Source: Poa pratensis (lineage: Eukaryota; Streptophyta; Magnoliopsida; Poales; Poaceae). From it: DNA of 64,000 bases. Shown here in pieces: positions 1 to 10,117 of this stretch; positions within the stretch are counted from its first letter, which is position 1, and every line of letters starts with the position of its first letter. The position numbers were made by a program, and so were the translations under genes. The stretch spans positions 18,432,737-18,496,736 of the forward strand of contig CAMZMU010000111.1 in the NCBI GenBank assembly GCA_947311845.1, given 5' to 3'. Under the pieces are notes generated by a model that saw only the letters and a list, made by a program, of their open reading frames with translations, did no database searches and was not told the origin of the DNA.

Positions 1-1456
1 GCCGAAGTGCCAGTTCCTGTTTTCTGCTGTTTTTGTATTCCAGAAAAGCTAGTCTGGAAATATTCTCGGAATTGGACGAAACTTCACGGGGGTCCCTATT
101 TTACCAGAACTCACCTGACGGAGCAAAGGAGCAACAGAGGAGGGCCACCAGGGCCCCACACGCACCTAGGGCGCGGGGCCCCCCTCTGCCGCGCCCTAGG
201 GTGGTGTGGGCCCCTCGGGGGTCGTCAGCCACCGCCCCTTCGCCTACTTATTCCCCCTGACGCGAAAACCCTAAGTACCTGAGCAAATATCCACGAAAAG
301 TTCCAGAGATGCCGCCGCCGTCAACCCTAGCTCGGGAGGGTTCAGAACATCTTCCCGGCACCCTGTCGGAGAGGGGAATCGTCACCGGAGGCTTCTACAT
401 CGCCATGCCTGCCTCCGGAGTGATGCGTGAGTAGTTCATCCTTGGACTACGGGTCCATAGCAGTAGCTAGATGGTTGTCTCTCCACTTTGTGCCATCATG
501 TTTAGATCTTGTGAGCTGCCCTACATGATCAAGATCATATTATTGTAATGCTACATGTTGTGTTTGCTGGGATCCGATGAATATTGAATACTATGTCAAG
601 TTGATTATCAATCTATCTTATATGTTATTTAAGATCTTGCATGCTTTCCGTTACTCGTAGATGATTTGGACAAGTAGATGCTTGTAACTCCAAGAGAGAC
701 TATTTATGCTAGATAGTGGGTTCATGCCTCCATTTAATCTGGGACAGTGACAGAAAGTTCTTAGGTTGTGGATGTGTTGTTGCCACTAGGGATAACCTAA
801 CGATGTTATGTCCACGGGCATATGTGTTTGTTTACATTACGCGCTTTACTTAATGCGATTATCCGTTGCTTGCAACTTAATACCAACGGGGGACTCGGAT
901 GACAACCCGGCGGTGGATTATTAGTCATAGATGCTGTTGGATAACGGTCTATGTATCTTGTCGTAATGCCCAATTAAATATCATAGTAGTCATCATGTCA
1001 TGTATATGCATTGTCATGCGCTCACTATTTGTCAATTGCCCAGCTGTAATTTGTTCACCCAACATGTTAGTTATCTTTTATGGAGAGACACCACAAGTGA
1101 ACTGTGGACCCCGGTCCATTCTTTTACACTGATTAAACAACCACAAACTGCAAACTTTTCCTTTTTCATTCTCTGCAATTTAATACTCATTTTCCACACC
1201 ATACGTTTAATCCTTTGTTTTCAGCAAGCCGGTGAGATTGACAACCTCACTGTTTCGTTGGGGCAAAGTAGTTTGATTGTGTTGTGTGCAGATTCCACGT
1301 TGGTGATCGAGTAACGGCGCCACCAACAACCTTCTGAAGAGTTGCTGCTCCTACTGGTTCGATAACCTTGGTTTCTTTCTGAGGGAAAACTTGCTGCTGA
1401 ACTGCATCATACCTTCCTCTTGGGGTCTCCCAACGAGCGTGTGATTCACGTCATCA
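1..1456 (+). mobile_element. LTR (3' part) of a long-LTR retrotransposon, plus orientation
   Basis: The sequence from the window edge to 1456 matches the LTR that starts at 62811, and less closely the solo LTR at 29426-30743. The window begins about 126 bases inside the LTR, which gives a full length near 1.58 kb. It ends in CA at 1456, after which gypsy pol coding sequence (minus strand) resumes at once, so this LTR is inserted in that element. The 5 bases after it, GTCCA (1457-1461), should be the target duplication; the partner copy lies left of the window. I recognise the family as abundant in Triticeae but do not assign a name. Whether this is a solo LTR or the end of a full element cannot be seen. 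Confidence 0.85.
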
Positions 1457-2387
1457 GTCCACTCGAATTTGTCTGCTTTCTTCATCAGTCGATAGAACGG
1501 GAGTGCTTTTTCGCCCAGTTTGCTGATGAATCGACTGAGTGCTGCCACTCGACCCGCTAATTTCTGCACGTCATGAAGTTTTGAAGGCCTTTGCATAGTC
1601 AAGATGGCCTGTATTTTCTCCGGGTCCGCCTCGATTCCACGAGCCGAGACTAGATACCCAAGAGCTGCCCGGCTGGCACGCCGAACGTGCACTTCTTCGG
1701 GTTGAGCTTGATGTGGAACCGTTTGAGATTTGCGAACGTCTCTCGCAAGTCATAGTGTAATGTGTTTTCCTCCCTTGTTGTGATGACGATGTCATCTACG
1801 TAGACCTGAACGTTTCGCCCAATTTGCTTCTTGAGGCAGTCTTGCATCATGCGCTGATAGGTTGCGCCTGCGTTCTTGAGCCCAAAAGGCATGGTTGTGT
1901 AGCAGTAGACCCCGAGTGGGGTTATGAACGCCGTTTTCTCTTCATCCTCTTCCTTCATCCTTATCTGGTGGTAACCTGAGTAAGCATCCAGGAAGGACAA
2001 GCGAGCGCACCCGGCGGTGGAGTTGACGATCTGGTCGATTCGAGGTAGTGTAAAGTGATCCTTTGGACAACATTTATTGAGTGCTGTGAAATCTACGCAC
2101 ATCCGAAGGATATCTGTGTGCTTCTTCTCTACAAGTACTGGGTTGGCCACCCATTGTGATTTCTTGATTTCTCTGATGAAACCTGCTGCGAGTAGTCTGT
2201 CGACTTCGGCTTCGACTGCGGTTCTTTTCGGGCCGGATATGCGGCGCATTGTTTGCTTGACTGGTTTAGCATTTGGAAATAATTGGAGAGAGTGCTCGGC
2301 GAATTCCCTGGGAATACCTGGCATGTCGGCTGAACACCACGCAAGTATATCCCAGTTGTCATGGAGGAATTCGATGAGCGCGCTTTC
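1457..2387 (-). pseudogene. Gypsy reverse transcriptase (pol, after the nonsense codon)
   Basis: This is the RNA-dependent DNA polymerase of the gypsy element. It shows the usual landmarks: an ARNPVLV-like entry (VANPVLVEKK), CVDFTALNK, the DAYSGYHQI motif, the MPFGLKNAGATYQR motif and the YVDD catalytic box. After GVPAGQLLG the frame changes near 1650-1690 and the thumb/connection region continues in another frame (SARGIEADPEKI, then LSRFISKLGEKALPFY). Restoring one G in a run of Gs would rejoin the frames. The protein stops abruptly after EWTDD, where the long LTR is inserted. Upstream it is in the same frame as the protease ORF, separated only by a TAG at about 2388. Confidence 0.88.
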
Positions 2388-3944
2388 CTATGCGATAGGC
2401 AGACTCGAAGAGACATTGACTGTCTTGGTCGGGTCAGTCGGGTGCACCTGATGCGACCTTGTGTCAATGGTGGCGTTGAATGCTCTGTCGACTGCCACCA
2501 TCTTGTGTTCCGGCATAAGTGTTCGATCGTTGGAGACCGCTAGATCGGCGAGTGTTGCTTCCATGCCGAACATCTCAGAGATTTTGCTAAACTCTCGGTC
2601 GCAAGAGTAGGACTTTTGGAAGTTTCCTTTGACTGTGATTACTCCTTTTGGTCCTGGCATCTTCAGCTGGAGGTATGCATAGTGTGGAACCGCCATGAAT
2701 CGAGCGAACGTCGGGCGTCCAAGTATGGCGTGGTATTGTGATTTCCAGTCGACAACTTCGAACTCAATCGACTCTGTCCTGAAGTGGTTCTTGTCCCCGA
2801 ACGTTATGTCGAGTTGTATGGTGCCTTCTGGGCTTATTTCTTTGCCTGGGACGATACCGTGAAAGGTATTTGAAGATCTTGGCAGGTTTTCGACTGACCT
2901 GCTCATTTTGCGGAGCGTATCTGCGAAGATGATGTTTATGCCGCTGCCACCATCCATGAAGACCTTGGACATGGCGTAGCCTCCGATTTGTGCGTCGAGT
3001 ACCAGAGCAGAGTGCCCTGGACGAACGACCGATGGTGGGTGGTCCTCTCTGGTGAAGCTTATTGCAGTTTCGGATCCCTTCAAGAATTCAGTTACGGCAG
3101 GAGGTGACATGACCGCCATGTTTACTTGTCGAGTGCGAAGTTTTTGCTCCCTGTTGGAAGGGCGACCTTTCTGTATCATGTTCATCTGCCCTTGGGGCGG
3201 AGGGTACTGAGGTTCGTCCACCCGAGGTACGGGTTGTATGGCACCCGCGATATTTCCGCCTACGGCAGGCTGTGGTGGTGGAGGTGGTGCCATCAGGACG
3301 GGCACATTGTTTGGCTGAGTCACAGGTGCAGGTCCGGGTGCGTGTGCGGCTGTTGCCTTTCTGAGTTGTACGTATTCAGACGCTAGTTGGTCGAATTCCC
3401 TGCAGTTTCGCATCGAGTGATTGGAGCACAATTTTCCGTCTTCCCCTTTGTACAAGTGGAATCTGCAATCAGCATCCATCTTTTCTTCGAATGATCGCTC
3501 GGCTTGTGGGCCGGAGCGCGACTTGCGCCAGTCTTTCCTCTTGTAGCTGTCGCTGCGTTGGCCGCGGTCTCGACTGTCCCGGTGATCATCTCGACTGTCC
3601 CGGCAATCATCTCGACTGTTCCGTCGATCTTCTGACCATCGGTCGCTTCTGTCTTGGTCGTTGCGGGGTGTGGAGAACCCAGCGGCCATGAATTCGGGTC
3701 TGTCGTCGTCGTAGTGACGTTTTGAACGTTTGCGCCTTCGGTCATCTCTGTATGAGTCTCGGCGGCTTCGACTGCCGCTTTCATGATTGTCACGGGGTGA
3801 GGACCCGCGTGTGGTGCATGACATGTCTTCTCCGTCTGCCCACTCAGTCGCGATCTTCAGGAGGTTAGCCACAGACGTTGGCTTTTGGCGACCAAGTGCT
3901 TCTTTGAAATCTCGCCTGGCGAGGCCCATGATGAAAGCATCCAT
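2388..3944 (-). pseudogene. Gypsy gag C-terminus and aspartic protease
   Basis: A 518-codon open stretch. It begins with gag sequence (MGLARRDFKEALGRQ, then KIATEWADGED), followed by an Arg/Ser/Asp-rich linker with RDSRDD repeats. Next comes a Cys/His-rich segment (CRFHLYKGEDG, then CSNHSMRNC) that may be a degenerate nucleic-acid-binding knuckle. The retropepsin-like protease follows, with active-site motif VFMDGGSGINII. After that comes the conserved YHAILGRPTFARF segment typical of gypsy pol. A TAG codon at about 2388 separates it from in-frame RT sequence. The upstream gag ORF overlaps it in another frame, and gag residues expected between them are missing, so a real deletion with frameshift is likely near 3940. 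Confidence 0.85.
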
Positions 3945-5864
3945 GACCTCAACGTTTCGTCTGACCGTTGAACGCAGGCTCGCATCTCCTCGAACGTTTT
4001 TGGGCGCTCACATAGAGGCTCTAAGTTTTTGATGAAGTCTGTGCGGAAGTGATCCCACGAGTCGTATGTTGATGGAGGTAGAGCTTTGAGCCAATCGCGG
4101 GCTGTGCCTTCGAGCATGAGTCGTATGTATTGCATGGATGTGATATTTGTGCCTCGCTGGCACGCGACAGCCAGTCTGTAGTCTTTCAGCCACCCTGAAG
4201 GTTCCTGTCGACCTGTGTATTTGGGTTGTTCTGATGTGAGTTTGAACCCTTTGGGCATTCGTGTCTCGCGGACGCGTCGAGTGAAGCACAGAGCTCCGTG
4301 TGGCTCAGGCTCCTGATCAGAGTATGAGTCGCTGTTGTAAGATCTGCGTGATCTGCTTCTAGACCTGCGCCGGCATGAGCCGCTTCTTTCCTTCGAGTGG
4401 TGACGGCGACCACTGCGATTATGTTCTTCACGACGCGTGTCTGCTATGGCACGGTCTCGACTCCCTCCTGGAGTTTTTGGGATTTGGCGTATGGCCTTTG
4501 CTGCTAAGGCGAGTGATTTGATCTGTTGGCGATGTAGTTTTGCATTGGGGTCATCCGCTGGAGACTTGATTGCCTCTAGGTATGCTGCAGCAGTAAAGAG
4601 GGCACCCGCAGCTGTTTTGGGTACTGACACTCCTTCCTCGTCGAATGTCAAAAAAGAGTGGCCTAAGTTGCGGGTGAGTGCTGCCCTCTCATCTTCCGCG
4701 AGGTGTGATAGCCTTGATCTGGGTCTTGTGTCTGCTCGCCCGGTGGAGCTCATGGAGAGCTGTCTTCTCCGTACACTCGACAATCTAGCTTGCTTTTTAC
4801 GTTCTTCGAGTGTTGCTCTGACCTGCTGCAGTCGAAGTGATTCCTGCCAGTTGAAGTACTGGAAGGTCAACATCTCCTCTCGTGTTGCGTCCACTGGCAT
4901 CATTGTGCACTCCTTGATGACTTTATCTGCTTTTGTTGCCATCTTAGCAGTAATTGTGAGAGTTGTGACTCTGTCCGGCATAGTAACTGTGCACGGGAAT
5001 TCTGTAGGCCTCCGACTGGCCGCGATATCAGATGATTCTGCGGCGAAGGCAACGTAGACCTGCTGGGGTATCACCCGAGGGTATGTGTATGTGTTTTCGA
5101 GTCCCGTCATGGTCTCGACGTTTTCATCAAGGCTCATGTCGGAGTCGATATTCTCGTCGAGTGTTCCGTCTGGACGGATCTCGCTGTCGATGTCTTCATC
5201 GCCTATGCTCATCTCGGCGTCGGCGAAGTTGTTATGAATCTCGAAGTCGAGGTTGTTGTTGGTACGGATCTCGGAGTCGACGTGGTTGTCGATATGAGTT
5301 TCGGGCTCGTCGAAATCGCTGAGGGAGATCCCGCAGTCGAAGCTATCCTCGAGTGGAAGATTGAACTCGGGATCGTTTGTGCGGTATGCTGATTCAGCCT
5401 CCTCGCCTTGGAGCTCTTCAATGAGTTCGTTGATCTCTCGAGTCGACATGGTTGTTGCGGACGAGCAGGCTTGGAGGATCGACGATGGTATGGATGCAGT
5501 TGATGGATCCGCACTCGAAGGAGCCGCAACCGATGGAGCCTCGGGTGCGGAGGTCGCGAGTTGGCGTGGATCCGTCAAGTCCTGCACACCAAGCTTGTTT
5601 ACGAAACCTGACTCGAGATCGGCGAAGGTCTCCTGGAATTCTGGCGAGTGTGGCTCGAAATCCATCAGAGGATCTGATGTGCTTTTTGCAGGTGAGGCTG
5701 GCGTGCTGCCGTTTGTCGAGTGAGTCGGCGAGTTGCCGTGTGCCGCTCGAGTCGGCGAGTTCTGGTTTGTTGATGCAGCCGGCGAGTTGCCGTTTGTAGA
5801 TCCGATCGGCGAGTCGCCGTTTTCCGATGGAACCGAAGAAACCGTGAGTCCAGCACTATTCTTT
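3857..5864 (-). pseudogene. Gypsy gag polyprotein N-terminal part
   Basis: The open frame reaches upstream into the LTR (to 5980), but translation must start downstream of the primer-binding site at about 5865; the first ATG there is at 5665 (MDFEPHSPEF). The N-terminal part is low-complexity: repeated NGNSP-like units (about 5690-5850), then acidic Asp/Glu/Ile repeats, then an Arg/Ser-rich basic patch. The capsid-like retrotransposon gag domain is at the C-terminal end (RLMLEGTARDWLKALPP, FIKNLEPLCERPKTFEEM). It runs out of frame near 3940, just before the sequence continuing in the protease ORF. Confidence 0.8.
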
Positions 5865-5882
5865 CCCACAGACGGCGCCAAT
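5865..5882 (-). other. Primer-binding site of the gypsy element
   Basis: On the minus strand, ATTGGCGCCGTCTGTGGG follows the LTR end directly. TTGGCGCCGTCTGTGGG-type sequence at this place is common in plant gypsy elements. It fixes the LTR boundary at 5883. Which tRNA primes was not determined. Confidence 0.7.
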
Positions 5883-6375
5883 TGACGAGCGATTAACTCA
5901 TCAAATCCCATGGTTAGGGACCTAGGGTTGAGATTATGGGGAGAGAACGTGGTAGTACTGGTAGTTTCGTCGGCTGACAAGCAGAGGCAAAGATTTACCC
6001 AGGTTCAGGCCTCCGGAGAGTAACACCCTACTTCCTGCTTGTCTGGTATTGATCGTGTGAGATTATGCGATTACAGGGAAGCTCCGGCGAGATGTCGATC
6101 TCGCTAGAGCTTTTTGGTGGTTCGAGTATTGCTTGTCCAGGATCGACGACCCTCCCAGCCTTTATAAGAGGCTGGGTCTCGAGAGTCCGTAACCGATCCT
6201 GTTTACATGTAAGGAAAGTATAAACCGACTATGCCTATGTCTAATCTTGGAGGGTACTCCATCTTGTTGGGCCTTTCGTCATGAGCTTCATGTTAGGCTC
6301 TTGATAATTGGGCCTTAGTCGACACGTGCACCAGGTATCCTTATGGTAGGGTACCCGAGATGTATATCCTTGTCA
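5883..6375 (-). repeat. LTR of the gypsy element (493 bp)
   Basis: On the minus strand it starts TGACAAGG (6375) and ends CGCTCGTCA (5883), so the termini are TG...CA with the inverted pair TGAC/GTCA. The primer-binding site follows directly on the minus strand. A TATA-like TTTATAAGAGG lies at about 6161-6171 in plus orientation. The partner LTR is outside the window. Confidence 0.8.
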
Positions 6376-6708
6376 CTTCCAAACTTCAGCTGAGGTCTCG
6401 AGGCAAATAACATGGGACAGCAACTCGGGCGACACAGAATTCAGAAGATAGCGAAGGACTTGCTGATCACGTACAATCCAGGAGACATATGCAGGGTTCT
6501 CTACCTTGATCTTCTTTCCATCGGTGCCATCAACGTCGATCTCCTCAGCAGGCGCAACTTCTAGTCCCTTCACCAGATTGAGGACTCTACCACCACGCAG
6601 AGCCGGGATGACAAGTGCTTTCCACACGAGAGAGTTCTCCCGCGTCAGGAGTTGTACCGGCGGCGCTCCGAGAGTCGCAGCCAGGGTCGACACGGACGAG
6701 GATTCCAT
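6376..6708 (-). pseudogene. Copia gag N-terminal fragment, interrupted
   Basis: The minus-strand frame from ATG at 6708 (MESSSVSTLAATLG) encodes the start of a copia gag of the gag_2/UBN2 type. It has LTRENSLVWKALVIPALRG near the start and the segment AYVSWIVRDQQVLRYLLNS, ending ETSAEVWK. At that codon the gypsy LTR begins, so the protein is cut by insertion at 6375/6376. The remaining gag and pol should lie left of the gypsy element, outside the window. A Pro/Gln-rich leader precedes the ATG. Confidence 0.82.
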
Positions 6709-6989
6709 GGGTTTTGGTTTTTTCGGTTTTGGGTTGTAGTTTTGTAGATCGTCAGCGGCAGCGGCGAGAAAATGCGGTGGCGGCTGGATGTCTGGTTTTC
6801 TGGGTGTTTGCAGCGGCGGCAAGAATGCGGCGGCGGCCTGATGTGGTTTTTGGGTTGTGGGTTTTCGGTTTTGAGGCGGCGGCGGCAGTCTAGCTGCGGC
6901 GGCGGCGATGTAACGCGTCGGCGGCTGCAATGGAGATGCAGCGGCGGCGGCGATGGGTTTCTTGCGACGCTAGGTCAGGGAAGAGAAAG

Positions 6990-7001
6990 GCTCTGATACC
7001 A
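6990..7001 (-). other. Copia primer-binding site (initiator tRNA-Met type)
   Basis: Minus-strand TGGTATCAGAGC is the standard plant copia primer-binding sequence, complementary to the 3' end of initiator tRNA-Met. It sits between the gag leader and the candidate LTR. Confidence 0.8.
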
Positions 7002-7168
7002 TATCGTAGTTTAGGGTTTGGCGGAAACGATCGTACCTCTCCGAGGCGATCGATGCGTGTTTATATAAGGTAGAAAGAGCCTCTACCGTGGCAGTACATA
7101 GGGGGTATAATACGGGTTGGTGTACTACACCATACCCGTATTATACAGTGTATACAATGTGTTCAACA
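7002..7168 (-). repeat. Short LTR of the copia fragment (about 167 bp), with hairpin
   Basis: On the minus strand it would run from TGTTGAAC (7168) to CTACGATA (7002), next to the primer-binding site. The final CA expected of an LTR reads TA, so the boundary is slightly uncertain. A TATA-like TTTATATAAGG is at about 7060-7070. A near-perfect stem of about 20 bp occupies 7105-7146. Confidence 0.6.
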
Positions 7169-10003
7169 TCTACATGTCCGGCTTGGAAGACCACATGGTT
7201 AGATTGGTTTGAGGGTTATCAGCAAATGGATGAATTGTTGGACATTGTTCCTACTCGGGTCACACTTTTTATTTCTCGAAAGGGGGAACATACTCCCGGT
7301 CTCTGAAACGAAACAATGCACACAGATTTGTTTTATTGCAAAGGTTTTATGTATTAAGTCTACATTTTATGAGTCGCACAAAGTGGCAACATGAATAAAC
7401 CAGTGAAAAAGCGAATACAAAACGACTCTACGCATCTTGTAATCTATAGTAGTGTCGTCAGCCACCTTGGTTGAATATAGCCTGATCAACCGCCATCAAC
7501 CGATTGCATCCGGTATTCATAAACCCAGCTGCTCCGATGGAAGTAGGTAGGAACGCATGTGGATCCAGTAAGTAGTTATGTGCATAACCTTTAAGAAGTT
7601 GGCATTTCTAGATTTCTTACAAACTACCTCATTTCAATAATTCTATATTACCCAAAGTAAATGCCAACTTGGCGGAGCTAGAAAAAAATAACCCTGGTGC
7701 ACAACTTTAACCTGCACGTGATAATTCTGCAAAAAAAGGACGGTCCCTATTGCTAAATAGCAATTTGACTCTAAATCACCAAAAACATAGTAAACTATAA
7801 ATAAATTTATTCGAGTTAGAAAATTGTTTTCCAGCATTTGTTCTTTGATTGATGCTCGACTTTGACTAAGCTACATTTGGCAGTGATATGGATTATAATA
7901 ATCAAGTATTCCCAAACAATTTTTTACTATTAGTTGTTTTAACTCGCTTTTTTCTTCTTTTTTAGCTATTTTTACTACACATTTTATGGTAAATTCAGTG
8001 ACATTGAAATCATGAAGTGGATTGTCGTCGACATGAACAAGCCCGAGTTTGATTTTCTTTGAGGAAACACCCACTGATCATAGAGTTTTGTAGACCAACG
8101 CACATTGACCGTTACAGAATGAGTAACACTGATTTTCCTTTTCTGAGAACGATCACTCGCATTGTTTTTCAGAACTCGCATCGGTGGATTTGTTCTGTAA
8201 AACACTGGTTGATTTAGGTTCATGGATTTGTTGTCGTTGTTGTCGATCCAAGGTTCCAGCCACCTGATGGGCCATGCACAACAGCCCATGTTCAACGTGG
8301 ACGAGCAGCACGCTGGCGACGGAAATAAGAAGCTGGCTGAACGAATCGCTTCCTGGCCTAGATTGGACCTTTTCAGGCGTGAATTTTGTTGAGCCTGGTG
8401 CACTCATCGTGGCCTAATAACCTGGTGCACGTGCTAATATCTATACCCAATCGCTACTAATTTTTCCGTTCCACCCTGGTGCCTGTGCACCAGGTACCGA
8501 CTACCTAGCTCCGCCCGTGACTTGGTACACCCAGTCCATCGTTACTCGGGTCACACATGTAAATAATGAGGTACTCGACAGGGTCTATACGGCCGAGTTG
8601 CTGCGACCTAAGAAGTCACGGTAACAACGGAAGACGACAGACATAGCTTTGGGTCGCTTAGTCCGATACCATGTAAGACAATAGGGTAGATTGGTTTGAG
8701 AGAGATATAATCGACCCATCAAGAGATCAGTTGCATATTAATTGCATAACAAATATGATTATTATCTGAACTAACCCAACTGGCCATATTAACAAGATAT
8801 GGTTAAATGTAACAACTACGTTACTCGTACGCGTAATGTTAAGCTAGTCCCATCAGGCTTAGCTAAAGAAGTAAAGTGATCATTCCTCTTTGATCATATT
8901 CTCTTCGTTGATCCTTTTGTTATTCTTGACGTATAGAGTAGTACAAAGAGCACTCATATACACAACACTCCAATCCAGGACCATGGTCACTGTGCTGTCT
9001 GGTCTCTCGCTTTGTTTCCTAGGCAAATAACCAACATTTAACAACTTCGTAGACAGCGACTACTCTGGGCAGGCAGACGAAATTTTAAAAAGCTCTTATC
9101 GTCGCAGAAGCTTACAACGATTAGGTGGTCACCAAGTTTTGGGATTCTGCTATCAGGCAGACGAAATTCTGCTATTTTTTGGGATTCTGATCCACCTAGT
9201 TTTATTAGACAAGATGTAATCAATGATGTATCTTTGTTTGTCTAAAAGCGGCAAGTTTCAGACGATTAGGTGGTCACCATGAGCCAGCCTTAAACAGGAG
9301 CCGCCAGAGAAGCCATCCAGCCGGTTTGTCCCCTGCCCCACCGTCGAAAGCTGCGTTTGCACGGCCATGGCGCCGGCCGCGACGTTTTAGCCACCCAGAA
9401 TTCCCCGATGCAGAGAGATCAAGTACACGCGCGCCTGCCATGCGCCGCGACGATCTAACCCAATCAAGCTCACGAAATCCCGGTCTGAAGAAGGACCGGA
9501 TGGATGGGGATTTCGTTTAGCATGCGGCGTGCTAGCGCACCGGCTGAACCATCGCCTTCAGCCTTCAATGCCACCTATTTTGGAGTAACACTAGAATCAT
9601 GCTGCAGTCTAACTAATCGCACGTAGCCATCATTTGTTCTACCGGAACTGATGAGCCTAACCTGGCACTGACGCCGGCTCCGCCATGTTCTGTGTTAGTA
9701 GTTCAGTGCAAAAGGAACAAATCGCACTCGAGTCCGGACACCGGCATCGCAACTGTGCAAGTGCTTTCGCTTCACAAGAACAGAAACAGGAAGGATGCCA
9801 AGGCCCGATGCCCGGTCGGCCGGGATTGCGGGGAAAAGGCGAGACGGTGGCGCACGTACACGCCGGTACGCCGCGTGCCGACACCGGCAAAACGAGAGCG
9901 CCTGGTGCGATGCCCGTGTGTCGAGATCGATGGGCGCAGTTGGAGGGCACTGTTTGCTTGCTGTGATATCTCGGCCCCGGGCGCTGTCGAAACCCCTAGG
10001 GTT
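7169..10003. other. Intergenic; no gene recognised
   Basis: None of the short ORFs here resembles a known protein. There is a candidate inverted-repeat element at 7671-8515. Direct repeats of a 16-base GATTAGGTGGTCACCA lie at about 9120 and 9264, with duplicated GGCAGACGAAATT in between. The phrases ACTCGGGTCACAC and AGATTGGTTTGAG each occur twice, near 7190-7260 and 8550-8700, suggesting old duplicated retroelement debris. Part of 8.6-8.95 kb may be a degraded LTR. Confidence 0.5.
7671..8515. mobile_element. Candidate inverted-repeat DNA element
   Basis: GGCGGAGCTAG at 7671 is matched by CTAGCTCCGCC ending at 8515, and just inside both ends are CCTGGTGCAC-type motifs (CCCTGGTGCAC near 7693, GTGCACCAGG near 8487). 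No clear target duplication is visible and no transposase is encoded. GGCGGAGC-type ends are seen in grass hAT-like MITEs, but the class is not established here. Confidence 0.4.
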
Positions 10004-10008
10004 GTGTG

Positions 10009-10105
10009 TGTCACGCAATGAGCAACTGTATTCAACAGGGGCCAAAGACCAGGTACATATACATGTATACATGTGTGTGATGAACAGTAACCTATACATC
10101 TAACA
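10009..10105 (-). repeat. 3' LTR of the short-LTR copia
   Basis: 97 bp; in minus orientation it starts TGTTAGATGT and ends GCGTGACA. It differs from the other LTR by A/G in AAAGRCCAGG. It contains the palindromic stretch ACATATACATGTATACATGTGT. The adjacent GTGTG at 10004 is one copy of the target duplication. Confidence 0.93.
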
Positions 10106-10117
10106 CCCCTCTCAAAC

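Larger units (their letters stand above)
1457..6375 (-). mobile_element. Gypsy (Ty3) LTR retrotransposon, partial in window
   Basis: Read on the minus strand this holds an LTR (5883-6375), a primer-binding-site-like stretch, gag, aspartic protease and reverse transcriptase, in gypsy order. RNase H and integrase are not in the window because a long-LTR element interrupts the RT/RNase H junction at 1456/1457; the rest should lie further left. The element itself sits in a copia gag: the bases CTTCC (6376-6380) next to its LTR are the likely target duplication. A nonsense codon, frameshifts and a deletion in gag show that it is no longer autonomous as written. Confidence 0.9.

Noticed and set aside
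7671..8515. Confident hAT or Mutator assignment for the inverted-repeat pair
   Set aside because: The matching ends are only 11 bases plus scattered motifs, and no 8- or 9-base flanking duplication was found.
8667..8690. Copia primer-binding site (CCGATACCATG)
   Set aside because: Only part of the TGGTATCAGAGC motif is present, and no LTR end or gag lies next to it.
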